A stretch of DNA of 64,000 bases from the NCBI GenBank assembly GCA_963693315.1, contig OY856188.1, forward strand, positions 198,318,127 to 198,382,126, written 5' to 3'. Position numbers and translations under genes: made by a program. The notes under the pieces were generated by a model. It searched no databases, was not told the DNA's origin, and worked only from the letters and a program-made list of their open reading frames with translations. Below are positions 10,585 through 22,109 of the stretch, piece after piece. Source of the stretch: Diogma glabrata. Lineage: Eukaryota > Arthropoda > Insecta > Diptera > Cylindrotomidae. Each line of letters opens with the position of its first letter. The first letter of the stretch is position 1.

Positions 10585-10934
10585 CTATTAATAAATAATA
10601 ATTTTCTCGTAAGCAATTTTGTTTTATGATTAATTTAATTAAATAATGAAATACTAATCTATTCTATTTCCCAACATCAAACATCTGAAAACATTTCCGA
10701 TTTTATTATTTCACCAATTTATCAATAAAACCATAAAAAATAATAAAATAATAAAAATTGATTATCAATTGATGTTACGATAATTGAAATGGAAAAGAGA
10801 AAATTGTTGCTTTTCTTAACACAATGTTAAATATTTTATATGTGAACATGTTTTATTTTGTATTCAGTGTAAATAGAATTATTATTATAAGTAAATAAAA
10901 ATAAAAATAAATAATAAAATGTAATGTATAGTAC

Positions 10935-11019
10935 CGGGAGCATCATATACGGTTTTTAAATCAATCTTAAATGAACCAACTACTGTTCCCGATCTCATAA
11001 ACTTTCGTGAATGTAAAAC
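10935..11019 (-). CDS. Ferlin alternative exon 6A (end of C2B domain)
   Basis: An 85-bp exon with acceptor ...TTTTTAAAG (AG at 11021-11020) and a weak donor GTACTA (10934 downwards). It encodes VLHSRKFMRSGTVVGSFK then IDLKTVYDAP, plus the first base of a Gly codon. It continues the C2B domain in frame after ...FDKIVTLS and matches the ferlin pattern of V-G-S-F-K-x-D-x-x-T-V-Y. Exon 6B (6822-6906) is an alternative version of the same segment. If 6A and 6B were joined to each other, the frame would shift and reach a TAA inside 6B, so they cannot both be used productively. The intron before it, 11020-38744, is 27.7 kb. Confidence 0.87.
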
Positions 11020-11571
11020 CTTTAAAAATAAAATATTTTAATTAAATTTGATTGTTTTTTCGATAACTAAATAATTTGTAAAATTTTATTTATTATTTTG
11101 TTTTGTTAATGTGCTTTTCAGACTTATGAATTTAGCGTTAGAGCTTTTTTATGTGTAATTGATTAACAATTTAATTTTTTTTTATTGTTGGACGATGATT
11201 AAATATTTTTATACTATTATTGTGTGCTATGCGGTAGTATAATTTTGATATTTTGTTACTTTCGATTACACAGAAATTATTTATTTTAATTAGTTTCATA
11301 ATTCGATGAATTTGAAGTAAATTAGAGCTTATTAAATTTAATAAATTGATCGTTTATTTATGTATAAGAATTTTTATGTATACGACATCTAAATAGTTGT
11401 AGGTAAATAAAATCGATTGAAATATGATGTTGAACAATTTAAGTATTTATAACTTTATAATTTTATCCCAGATGAATAAATTCACATGTGTTGCTTCATA
11501 TACGTTATAAAATGTTTTTATAGTCATTCATTTATGACTGCTCATGTAAACAAATGAAACTAATAAAGATG
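11020..11571. other. Ferlin intron sequence, nothing recognised
   Basis: AT-rich sequence between exon 6A and the LINE insertion. No coding signal or repeat is recognised. Confidence 0.5.
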
Positions 11572-11575
11572 ATAC

Positions 11576-13714
11576 ATGCTTAGCCAATTTGATGATACAA
11601 ACTTAGCCAACAAATTGGTCACGGACCATAAAATAAATAAATGGAGAGAGTTAGTGAGTAAATCAAACCTGGGTACTAGTAAAAGTCTTTGGAAGGTCAT
11701 TAAGAGCTCGTCGGTAACTCATCCTCGACAACCACAAAATAATTGCATGATCTCCTTCGACGATATCCCTATTGAAAACCACAGGAAATGCGCAAACAAA
11801 TTTAACATTCAGTTTACAGAAAAGCAGCGTAAACACGAGAAAGAGACCAGATCAGTGTTGAGACACATGCGCAAACTTAAAACTGACAACTTGGAGGATA
11901 TTATATTTTCCGAAGAAGAGGTGGAGAATGCAATACGGAAAATTAAGCCATCAAAAGCTATAGGACCCGTCGGCATCTCAGTCATCATTCTCAAACACAT
12001 CGGACCCAAAGGTTTGAACTTCCTCACTACTACACTTAATACATCTTTAAATACTCTTCAGATACCAAATATCTGGAAAACGGCCAGAATCAGCCCCATT
12101 TTGAAACCAGGAAAACCTGAAGAAAAGGGAGAGTCTTACAGACCAATATCCATCCTTTCATCGGTCGCAAAACTCATCGAAGCACTTCTGCTCCCTCAGC
12201 TGACAAGAGCCTGCAATTTGGCGTCACATCAACATGGCTTCCGGCAAGCACACAGTACAACCACCGCGCTACACAGAATACAAAACCAGATCAGTGATGG
12301 TCTGAATCAAAAACAACCATGCGCTAGAACAATTTTAGTTGCACTTGACCTGTCAAAAGCATTCGACACAGTGTCGCACGCTGCTCTATTGGATGATATC
12401 TTCAATATTAATCTGCCAGGTCTAATGAAGCGCTGGTTGTGCAATTACCTCAGAGGTCGCCAAACATATGTTGAGTTTCGTAACTGCAAGTCCAAAATGA
12501 GAGTGCTAAGACAAGGAGTTCCTCAAGGCGGAGTTCTCTCACCGTCATTATTCAATCTCTACCTAAGCAGTTTGCCTACTCCACCAGAAGGAATAACCAT
12601 CACGTCATATGCAGAGGACTGCACAGTGCTTGCAACAGGAAATAACCTGCAACAACTCACAAATATCCTGAATACCTACCTTAATATTCTGAATGATTGG
12701 TTTAAAAGCAGAAAACTAAAACTTTCCACTGAAAAGTCTACATCTACACTTTTCACCACATGGACGAAGGAGGTAAATTCAACACTAAGCATCTGCATAG
12801 ACAACATACTTATTCCCACAGTAAAAAATCCGAGACTGTTGTGTGTAACATTCGACCCACTGCTTAAATTCAACGCTCATGCACAAGAAATAAACTCAAG
12901 ATTGAAAAACAGGAATAACGCATTAAAAGCACTAGCGGGTAGTTCATGGGGCAAAGATAAAAACACGATCATAACAACATACAAAGCAATAGGAAGACCT
13001 ATTTTAAATTATGCTGCACCCATATGGACCCTCCTAGTTGCCAACACTCACTGGAATAAGCTACAAACAACACAAAATGCTGCCTTGCGAACCGCAACCG
13101 GATATCACCTGATGGCTCACCGAGATCACTTGCACGAGGAAAGTAACATATTGCCGGTCCGTGAACATAATGAAATGCTAACCAAACAATATCTATTGGC
13201 CCGTCACAAAGAACAACATCCTTGCAATGACACTTTAACTACGATCGAACCACCTAGAGACATAAGGAAGACAGCAAGATGCTTTCTGCAAGATGTCAGA
13301 GATAGCCAGTTTACTGGTAATATAGACGAATGTACATATAGAACTGGCTTAAAAACACTCCACACCAAAACGGTTGAAAATACAACAAGGAACTATATTC
13401 GAAATCGTGTTTTGAATGGAAAACCACCAAAAGTAGCTGCCGAAGAGGTCCAACTACCACGTAGCACCAGATCCATCCTAGCTCAACTAAGATCCGGTTG
13501 GTCACGCATTCTAAACAACTACATGAGCAGAGTTTATCCTGAAATTATTGACAAGTGTCCCGCATGTGAGGGCACGCCACACGATGTAGACCACCTATTT
13601 AATTTGGTACCGCCCAAGGGCAGTAGCAGAGTTCCTCAGCCTGGACATGGAGCCGGAGGATTAGCACCAAACACGTCGCTACAACAACAACATACATGCT
13701 TAGCAATTTGTTGA
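11576..13714 (+). pseudogene. LINE reverse transcriptase (Jockey-like), mutated active site
   Basis: A 712-codon frame. RT motifs in order: KIKPSKAIGPVGIS, ILSSVAKLIEALLLPQL, ALDLSKAFDTVSH, GVPQGGVLSPSLFNLYLSSL, and the catalytic box SYAEDCTVL (12608-12619), where the family norm is YADD, so the first Asp is Glu. A C-terminal CPACEGTPHDVDHLFN zinc-finger-like motif follows. Just after it the frame is shifted: another frame resumes LWYRPRAVAEFLSLDMEPED and stops at about 13657. The ATG and the last codons come from the flanking target duplication, so neither is the original start or end. It is not a functional protein; it represents the pol C-terminal two thirds of a dead element. Confidence 0.88.
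11592..13691 (+). mobile_element. 5'-truncated Jockey-like LINE with 19-20 bp target duplication
   Basis: The body lies between ATACATGCTTAGCCAATTTG (11572-11591) and ATACATGCTTAGCAATTTG (13692-13710), a target-site duplication differing by one base. The 5' end, including the endonuclease ORF part, is missing, as expected from target-primed reverse transcription. The 3' end is a short ACAACAACAACA-type tail instead of poly(A). Confidence 0.85.
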
Positions 13715-14989
13715 AATTTTCCTTGTTGTTGAAATTTTCAGCAATTTTCTTGATATGAAAATTTTTTTTTGGTTTTGTCTAAACTATAACTAGTTTTATA
13801 GCTTATTTTATCCATATTAAATTATGCTTAAAATATAATTTTTGAAGACAGGGTGTGCAAATAACTTCGAAGACATTTTCCATAGAATCACATTCTCGGT
13901 CTGTACCAACTTACAATCTGCTGAACGGATTTGTGATTTCCAGTCTACGCCAAGGATGTCGCAAATTTCGTTTTAAAGATGTATCTAAATGCACTAAAAA
14001 CGAAAACAAATTCCCTTTTACAATTTGAATTGGGTTCAATGGGTTCATACGGACAAGAAATTATTCCAGATATAACAGAACTGGTTCTTCCCAACAGGAA
14101 GTAAAAATTCGCCTGTTTCGCTCCTTTCTAATTGAATTGAAAAATTTTGGTACTTGTCGAAGAAACATCTGAATAGTAAACCAAATTGAAAACGAAACAT
14201 CACCCGCTGGCCTAGATTCCTTCTGGTGTATGGTGGAATCGAATAATGAACGGTGCAATCACTACTTACTAGTGCAATCAGTGTGAAAACGGCGAAAACA
14301 GTGCCACGAAAAGCTCGAATGATTATGTGAGTAACCACTGAGAATCACGCCCACTCGGGTTTTGGAGCTCCTTTTAGTATATCACTTTTCTATTACTTCG
14401 ATGTATTAGGTAAACAAATAGCCAACACTACCTTTCAGCGCAGATCTATTCTTCACAATAAATTTGCCGGAAGTTACACCAGCATTCTTAATGATCAAAG
14501 ATCATTCTTAATGATAGCTATTAACCTGTTAGAGAAAATAAAAGTATCTAAGATTATAGTATACAACTAATATATGCGATAAATGCAAAATTTAACTTTA
14601 TACCGTCAATTTGTTGTTATAATTGTGTAGTCTGAAAAGCACATTGGTTTAAAAAGTAAAGCTCTTAAAAATATTTAAGCGTTATTATTTTACTTTTTAA
14701 ATAACAAGTTGTTTCATTTTCTTATGTAGACTAACAACTTATGGAAATTTTCACGAATTCAAGAAAATATAAATATAAATATTCATTAGTAAATATTAAG
14801 TTAAAAAGTTTCACTACATTACTTTTGACATTTCTAATTTTCTTTGCATAAAAGTAATTTAATTAATTTAACAACAAAATTTTTGTGTTGCTATCAAATT
14901 TTTAACTGTGGTTTTATAATTTGACACAGCTCATTGTAAACAAATTTTCTTATGTTATGTAATAGTGATTGTACCCACTACTCCTATCT
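13715..14989. other. Unassigned stretch with a GC-richer 13.9-14.4 kb block
   Basis: Between 13900 and 14400 base composition rises. A 97-codon minus-strand frame (14045-14338) begins MVTHIIIRAFRGTVFAVF and has a hydrophobic start followed by a charged C-terminal half. I recognise no family on either strand. It could be a decayed transposon segment. The rest is AT-rich and featureless, apart from a short duplication of GATCATTCTTAATGAT-like sequence near 14485-14515. Confidence 0.35.
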
Positions 14990-15440
14990 TAAACATTCTT
15001 TCCCGAAACAATTGTGTGTTGTTATATCTAATTTAAGTTTTTTTTGTTTATGGTAACTAAAAAAAGATTCAATTACACCAGCTTGTAAATGGTTTAAATT
15101 AGAAAAACTTTCTGTCAATAAACGAGAAATTTAGGTGGTGGCGAGAGGGTGGTGGTGGGTGAATATACTAGCACTTTTTGACAATAACTCAAAAACTATG
15201 CACCGCAAAATTCTAAGAAATTGCCATGTTTCTTAAATTTGGTGCTTTTTCAAATGACACCCCATACTCATTTGGGTCAAAATAAGCTCTCCCCACTCCC
15301 ACCCCTTAAAAACACAGAAATAATATTATTTGAGACTTTGCTATAATTTTTGATGACAGTTTATCAAATTTCCTTTCTTCGGGAGTTTTTTCAAATTTTT
15401 CTGTCAATAAAGTTCGAAATCCAAGCGGGGGAGGATCAAC
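14990..15440 (+). repeat. Fragment of the GGGTTCCGT-family repeat
   Basis: It matches 56930-57330 in the same orientation, including TTCAATTACACCAGCTTG, ACAATAACTCAAAAACT and TTTTCTGTCAATAAA. It contains one of the roughly 280-bp units that are tandem in the 57 kb copy. It ends where the minus-strand LINE begins. Confidence 0.7.
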
Positions 15441-15633
15441 TTTTTTTTTATTGATAGTTGGTCATGTTTAATATTAATATAATAAATTATAGATTAACGT
15501 CTCTGAATATCCGAAGATACCATGCAAAATAGGGATTAGAATCGATTGAGAATTAAGTTTCTTTAAGAAATTTATGAACGCTGACTTGGATCTTTTGAGG
15601 TTGAAAGTTATCAGGGAAAACCATGAAGGTAAC
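15441..15633 (-). pseudogene. 3' end of a minus-strand LINE (split by the BEL insertion)
   Basis: Read on the minus strand, this continues the RT C-terminus from 22396: after the GTAAC duplication it encodes FMVFPDNFQPQKIQVSVHKF, the usual end of Jockey/CR1-type ORF2. It then runs into AATAAAAAAAAA at the 3' end (about 15441). Continuity across the BEL element shows that the LINE is the older insertion. Confidence 0.75.
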
Positions 15634-16550
15634 TGTTAAGAAGTTTGTTCAAAGTTTCATTTATTTCAAGTTTAGACATTGACTTTCATGTTTTAAAATT
15701 TTGTCGTTTTTTCCTCATTTTAATTGTTAGACATTTGATTGAATTAGTAGTTTTTAAATACGGAGGAAAATGTATTATTATATTATTTTCTAAATTGTAT
15801 ACTAATTACAGTTAGGGCGATGATACATGTAAAAGAAATATCTTTCAGACATAAAAAATTTCGCATTTAATTGGTTGAGGGGCGGTAACATTTTTTAAAT
15901 TTCAAAAAAATATTTTTGACTGAAAGACAGAAAAAATATCTGTAAGATATAAAAACATAACCTAAAAAGATATTTTTTGCTTGACAGTTAAAACTGATTA
16001 ACTGAAAAATTGATTTTAAAAATATGTTTTACCAATAATCAATTACAATTAACTTAATTTTATGATTTAGCTACAATTAAAATAATTTGTTTACTTATTC
16101 ATGTAGATTTAGATAAGGCGATAATCGCAACAAAAAAATAAAAATGTGGTCCAATGTGAAAACGCCTAAATCTATATGAATAAGTAAACAAATTATTTTA
16201 ATTGTAATTAAATAATCAAATTAAGTTAATTGTAATTGATTATTGGTAAAACTTACTTTTAAAATCAATTTTTCAGTTAATCAGTTTTAACTGTCAAGCA
16301 AAAAATATCTTTTTAGGTTATGTTTTTATACCTTACAGATATTTTTTCTGTCTTTCAGTCAAAAATATTTTTCTTGTAATTTAAAAAATGTTACCGCCCC
16401 TCAACCAATTAAATGCGAAATTTTTTATATCTGAAAGATATTTCTTTTGCATGTATCATCGCCCTTATTATTTTAGTGAATAAATCCTTATATAACTCAA
16501 ATTTATTTTATTCCCTCCGTTTTTATTCAATCTTTGTCATTTGGTCAACA
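15634..16550 (+). repeat. 5' LTR of the BEL element, interrupted by a MITE
   Basis: It matches 22110-22395 on both sides of the insertion at 15815-16464. Without the insertion and its TTA duplication it is about 264 bp, versus 286 bp for the 3' LTR; the difference is mainly a small tandem duplication near 22280-22305 in the 3' copy. Confidence 0.9.
15815..16464. mobile_element. Foldback MITE, PIF/Harbinger-like, in the 5' LTR
   Basis: 650 bp, beginning GGGCGATGATACATGTAA and ending with its complement, flanked by TTA on both sides (15812-15814, 16465-16467). A TTA duplication plus GGG-starting termini is the PIF/Harbinger signature. The two arms are each about 300 bp and nearly identical, leaving a spacer of about 50 bp, so the element is a long hairpin without coding capacity. 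Confidence 0.88.
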
Positions 16551-18244
16551 CTATTTATTCATTTTATGAATATGACCATAAGAGCTAAGGCAAGGAAAAT
16601 GTTGCAAGAGAATTTTCAGACAAATGTCAATGCCCAAGGGGATGACGCAAATCGAGCTGCTGATTAGCACCGTTGCACCAGACACATCTATGAAAGCAAT
16701 GTTAGCAGCATTAATGTCGCACGCAAATCAGTGAAATGAAAGTGGAAATGAATGAAACACGACGAGAAGTCTCAGAAATGAGGAAGTCGACAAGAAACGA
16801 ACTAACTGCTTTGCCGAATGTAGCAACTAGCACAGCAGTAATGCCAAGTCTAGCCGCCACAGTTACTAACATTCAATCAGTGACGGCTTTGTCTTCAACC
16901 TCAACAGATCCAGCTTCTTTCCCGTCGCTAACCGCTGGAGTCTCAGCAAGCTGTACGCAAATGTCAAATTCCTGTCAATTTCTTTCTTTGTCAACAATGC
17001 CAATAGTTTCGAATACATCATTGCCAATGCTGACAAATGTAGTTTCATCAAGCTGATTTCAAACGCCGATTGCTAGTCAAGCAACTCTACAAGCTCCTGA
17101 AATTAACATCAATGTCCAACCTCCTGTGGGTTTTGATTATGGCATTTACTCAGTTGCTAATCAACCGTTAATGTATCCTGGAATATCGTATCATCAGTCA
17201 AATGTAATACCATCAGTGTAGAATCCGTTGAATCTGCCTGAACCATCGTATCATAACCCAAATGCAATGCCAGACACATCAAGGTTGAATCCTTTAAATC
17301 TTGAGACGTCAGCAATTCATCAGTATGGTGTTCAAGGAGGAGCAAGGGAAAAATTGCATCCTCTACTAAAGTTTTCTGGTAATGCTGAGGAATGGCCAAT
17401 TTTTGAGGCAAGTTACCGTGAGTCAAATGCTGTTTTCCTGTACACCGACGTCGAAAACAATTTTCGTTTTGTGGAGGCACGAGAAGTTGTGGAAGGATTG
17501 CCGATTTATCCTCAAAATATCGGAAAAATTATGAAGAAGTTGGCGTTTGAATTCGGAAGACCTGAAGTTATAGTTAAATGTCAGCTTGAGAAGATAAAAT
17601 TACAAAATCTTGATGAACATAACTTGGATGAACATAATCCCATTCTCCAACAAAGTTTCAAACATGGTCTCATTCCTTCAATCTTGCCGTAGTAGTCATC
17701 ATCTAGGAAACTCTATGCTTTTGGAGGAGCTGATAAACAAGCTGCCTAATACTAAGAAGTATGAATGGGTGCAATACTCTTATTCTTTGGGAAGGTACGC
17801 TAACGTCATTGACTTCAGTCAATTGGTGCTGCAAAGTTGCAGCATTCACCGCCTTGCTTCCAGTGGATAGCAAAAAATAGCAAAAAGATCTCCAAATCAA
17901 GATCCAACCAAGTATTAATTGCAGTAGAGCAAAATGCGTCAAAGCCCAGAGAATGCAGTCTATGTCACAAAGATCATACCTTGAAGGATTGCGATGATTT
18001 CAAGAAGATGCTTATCAACGATAAATGGGATCGCGTTAAGAGTCATAAGCTTTGTTTTGCTTGTTTGATAAGAAGACATGGCACGAACCACTGTCGCCGT
18101 AAGAAAATGTGTTCTGAAAAACACCACGAACTTTTACATAATGTTGAACAAGTGGGCAGCCGTAATCAAGCCTCTCTAAATAATGCCGTGTTGCCAGAGA
18201 CTGTTCATACCATGTCTTCAGCACCTTTCGAAGACAAAGAATGA
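16551..18244 (+). pseudogene. BEL gag region, decayed
   Basis: Broken into several frames. Recognisable pieces: a coiled, charged start (MKVEMNETRREVSEMRKS, from 16736); a Ser/Thr/Pro/Met-rich segment; the BEL gag block LLKFSGNAEEWPIFEASYRE near 17370 (family form: KFSGDPLEWPxFxxxF); and a zinc-knuckle region CSLCHKDHTLKDC ... CFACLIRRHGTNHC near 17955-18095. Stops at 17054, 17219, 17690 and elsewhere show it is dead. Confidence 0.85.
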
Positions 18245-21200
18245 TTCCGTTGTTGTTTTAAACTCAGTCTTGAAATGTAACATCAAACTGGATAGTCGCT
18301 TAAGAGTTCTCCTGAAGATGATTCCAGTTTATTTGTACGGACTAACAGGAAGAATTAAGGTATTCGCAGTTGTCGACGAATGTGCAACGTTAACGCTATT
18401 AAATCGTCAAACAGGTTATAGCATTGGTGTTTCTGGTGAGACATCAACCGTCCAACTCAAATGACTAAAAGGAAAAACCATAACAGAAAAATCCGAAAAA
18501 TGTAATATCAGAATATCAGCCGCCGTTGAAGATGCTAAGGTCTATCAAATGAATTGTGTGAGAGTAATTGACAACTTAGAACTTCCAGTTCAGAGTTTGA
18601 ACGTGACCCAACTAAGTTTGAAGTATAATTATTTGAAGCATTTACCTTTCGAAGATCAAGAACAAGTTGTACCTAAAATTTCAATTGGAATGGATAACCT
18701 TCATGTCTTCCCTTCCAACCATCTCAAATCATCAGTGGAAGACATTACGAACCCACTGCTGCAAAAACACCACTGGGAAGGATTATCTATGGTTGTTGTG
18801 CAGATGTAGACACAGGAAATGAAAACTACTGCCATAGTGTCTTCATTACTCAAGTGAAGGAGTTAGACGATATAGTTAGAGATTATTTCAACAAAAATAG
18901 TCTAGAAACTGAAATGAAGAAAACCAATTTTGAGTCTAAGGATAATATTCTCCCTCTTACTCAAATGAATACAACGACCAAGAAACTGTCATACAGGTAT
19001 GAAACTGGACTTCTTTGGAAAAGTAATGATGTGGAGCTTCCAGAAAGTTATAAAATGGCAAGATGTCGCTTAGCTACGGTAGAAAAGAAGATGAAAGACA
19101 ATGAAGAATTTGCTATTGGTTACCGTTATGCAGTTCAAGCCTTCTTCGACAAAGGATATGCTCGAAAATTAATTGCTTGGTGTAGTAAATTCGAACAAAC
19201 CAGGAAAAATTAGAGTTGTCTTTGACGCCGCAGCCAAGTAGTTAGGAATGTCATTGAACGATGCTTTGCTCAAGAGTCCAGACCAGTATAAACCCCTATT
19301 GGCCATTCTTTTTCAATTCCTTTTTCCTAGTAGGTTCGGTTGGGGTGTATGCTGACATTGCCGAAGTGTTTCCGCAAGATCGAATTTACAAAGAAGATTC
19401 TAATGCTCAGCGATTTCTTTGGAGGAATGGTGTTACGAGCAAGTCAATAGAAGTTTACAAATTGGAAGCTATGACTTTTGGAGCTAAGTGGAGCTAAGTG
19501 GAGCTCACCTTCATTTGCTCAGTTTGTAAAGAACTTGAATGCTCTGGATTTCAAGGACGAGTACGAGTTCCGGAAGCAGTTAAGGAAATAATAGAATGCC
19601 ATAACGTAGACGACTTCGTCTCGAGTTTTACTAATGAGAAAAAGGCACTACGTATTTTATGGGATGATCATGTACCAAAATCAGTCGCTCAACGATGGTA
19701 TGTGATCCAGGATTTACTGTATAAAATGAAAGACTTCAAGATACCCAGATGCTACTTTTCTCCTGCACAATTCAAATCCATTGAGTTGCATTGCTTCGTA
19801 GATGTTAGGGAGATAGCTTTAGCATGCAGTATGCTAGTTTCTAGTTGTTTATGAAGACAATGATGCAGAAATTCAATTTGTGATTGGAAAAACTAAATGC
19901 TGTCCACTAAAGTATGTATCTATACCTCGCTGTGAACTCCAAGCTGCTGTATTGGGCTGTCGTTTGAAAAGATCTATCACCAAATGTCACCGCTTGAGAA
20001 TCGATAAGTTTTGGACCGATTTAACTATTTTGTATTGGATTAAAAGCAACCAATGGGACTATAAGCAATACGTAGCAAATAGAGTTGCAGAAATTTTATA
20101 CCACTCGGAAGACCCTGAATGGTTTTGGGCTCCATCTAAGATGAATCTAGCTGATGACGCGATGAAAAGTTGGGAGTTTGATGGGCAAAATCGTTGGATA
20201 AAAGGACCCTCTTGGTTGTTATGTGAAGAAAACTGGCCACTTGATCTACCTTGAAGAGACTTTGAACAGTAAACCGAATTGAAGAAATCAACTTCGACGG
20301 CTATAATATTGCAATTTACTGTTCATGAATCAGTAATTGATATCACTACGTATCTAAAATTATTGAGAGTTACAGGATGGAGATTTTGATTTGTTCGAAA
20401 TTACAAAAATAAAGGTAAGAAGTCTCAAATGTTTGGCGGTTTGAATGTCCATGAAATCCAAGATGCTGAAATTTTTTTATGCAGAACTGAATCGGTCATT
20501 TCAAAAACCTCTTAAGACACATTTTTTTCCAACTTGCTTTTTTTGCAGAAAATGGTTCCTTAAAGGGAGATACGTATTCTGGGTAAAAACCACGTAAGTC
20601 GATAGCGATAGCAGTCCTACATTCCTGCGTAGGACGAGAGGAACCGCAGGTACGGACCCATGACACTCGTCCTCTTTTCGAGGATTCGTATTTTTTATGA
20701 ATTATATACGTATTATACTATTATATATGAATTAACTCATAATTAAGAATGATGGAGAATATGACTATGTACCATAAAGATATTAAAACATGACAAACTA
20801 ATACATGTAAAATGTTAATAAGATTATTTTTTAAGTGTAATTCTCAATAATAAGCAATAAAAAATATGATTACTACGATTTTTTTGGTTAAATTTTATAC
20901 CACTAACCCTATTTCTCGCTAAAACAACACAAGTCAAGAACTGTTTTTCAGGTTTTTTTCATTATTTCTATTAATAAATTGTAAAAGTTATTCGCTATTT
21001 TAATTTTTTACCACTCAAATACTAAATTAAATATAAAAAAGTCCTTTAAAACTCATTTGTTTGTCTATGAAACAGTTTTTATTGATTTCTGCAAAATTCT
21101 AATTGAGTGACTTATGAGGTTTTTGAAATGACCGATTCAACTGTACAACAAGAAGTTTTTCGAGAAGAATATTCTGCTCTTGAGAAAGGGAAACAAATCT

Positions 21201-22069
21201 AAAAACAAAGTCAGTTGTCATAACTTTTACCTAATTTGGATGAAAATAAGTTATTGCGAGTTTTTGGCAGAATTGACAAATGTGAGATTTTACCACTATC
21301 AGCTAAGAGATAGTTATCTTACCCAATGAACACGCTTTAGCCGACTTAATTGTTTCTTATATGTACAAAAAATGTTACCATCTAAATGAAGATGCAGTGT
21401 GTTCGACAACAATTTTGGGTTTTTGGTCTTCGTTCTTTAGTACAAAAAATAAGTCGCAAATCGACTAACACCGTACGTACGACCCTTCACCTATATACAG
21501 AACTCGATTATTTCGGTCCTATTAGAAGCGTTGGATTGCATTGTTTACATGCTTAACTATAAGAGCAATCCATCTGGAAATAGCTGAAGATCTCTCTGCA
21601 AATGTATTCTATGCGTAAGAAATTTCGTTAATTTTCGAGGAGTTCCAGTGCGTATTAGAACTTATCGGGATCCTAACCATGTTGGAGCTGAGAATGAACT
21701 TCTGAAAGCAAAAATACTATTTGGACAAATGAAAATCAAAGATGCTCTATCATCGGAAGGAATTGATTGGATTTTCAATACTCCCAAAAACCCCAGTGAA
21801 GGAGGTTGTTGGGAGAGAATGGTGAAAAGCGTAAAACGAGTTGTAAGTTTCTCTTTGAAAGATCGATCGATGTGATCGATGATGTGAAACGTACTATAAG
21901 AGAAGGCGATGTAGTGCTAATTTGCGACGGTGACATCATAAAAAATACTTACGAGAGGGGTATAGTTTCAAAAGTAATACCTGTTCATTATGGAGTAATT
22001 CGTAAAGCTGATGTTCGTGTCAAATCTGGAGTGATTCGAAGACCAATAACAAAATTAGCCCTATTGTAA
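18245..22069 (+). pseudogene. BEL pol region (protease, RT, RNase H, integrase), decayed
   Basis: The order is as in BEL/Pao. A protease-like stretch VYLYGLTGRIKVFAVVDECA is at about 18328. RT pieces are at 18850-19850, including LRILWDDHVPK and a damaged active-site box CHNVDDFVSSF (family YVDD). An RNase H-like stretch KYVSIPRCELQAAVLG and DKFWTDLTILYWIKS is at about 19911-20045. Integrase remnants IDWIFNTPKNPSEGGCWERM and a C-terminal domain DVVLICDGD precede the purine tract. It is interrupted by stops, frameshifts and the insertion at 20489-21138. Confidence 0.87.
20489..21138. mobile_element. Non-autonomous TIR element inside BEL pol
   Basis: The termini GAATCGGTCATTTCAAAAAC and complement are identical over 23 bp and then weakly similar. 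AACT flanks both sides (20485-20488, 21139-21142). Removing the insert restores the pol reading EIFLCRT-VQQEVFREEYSAL. The 4-bp duplication does not settle the superfamily. A GC-richer block (AGTCCTACATTCCTGCGTAG, about 20610-20690) lies inside. No transposase. Confidence 0.8.
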
Positions 22070-22109
22070 ATTAAAGATTGTAGCTCATAGAGAGTTACGG
22101 GGGGAAGAA

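Noticed and set aside
16413..16667. 84-codon frame as the BEL gag start
   Set aside because: Its first part lies inside the foldback MITE and the 5' LTR; only the end belongs to the internal region.
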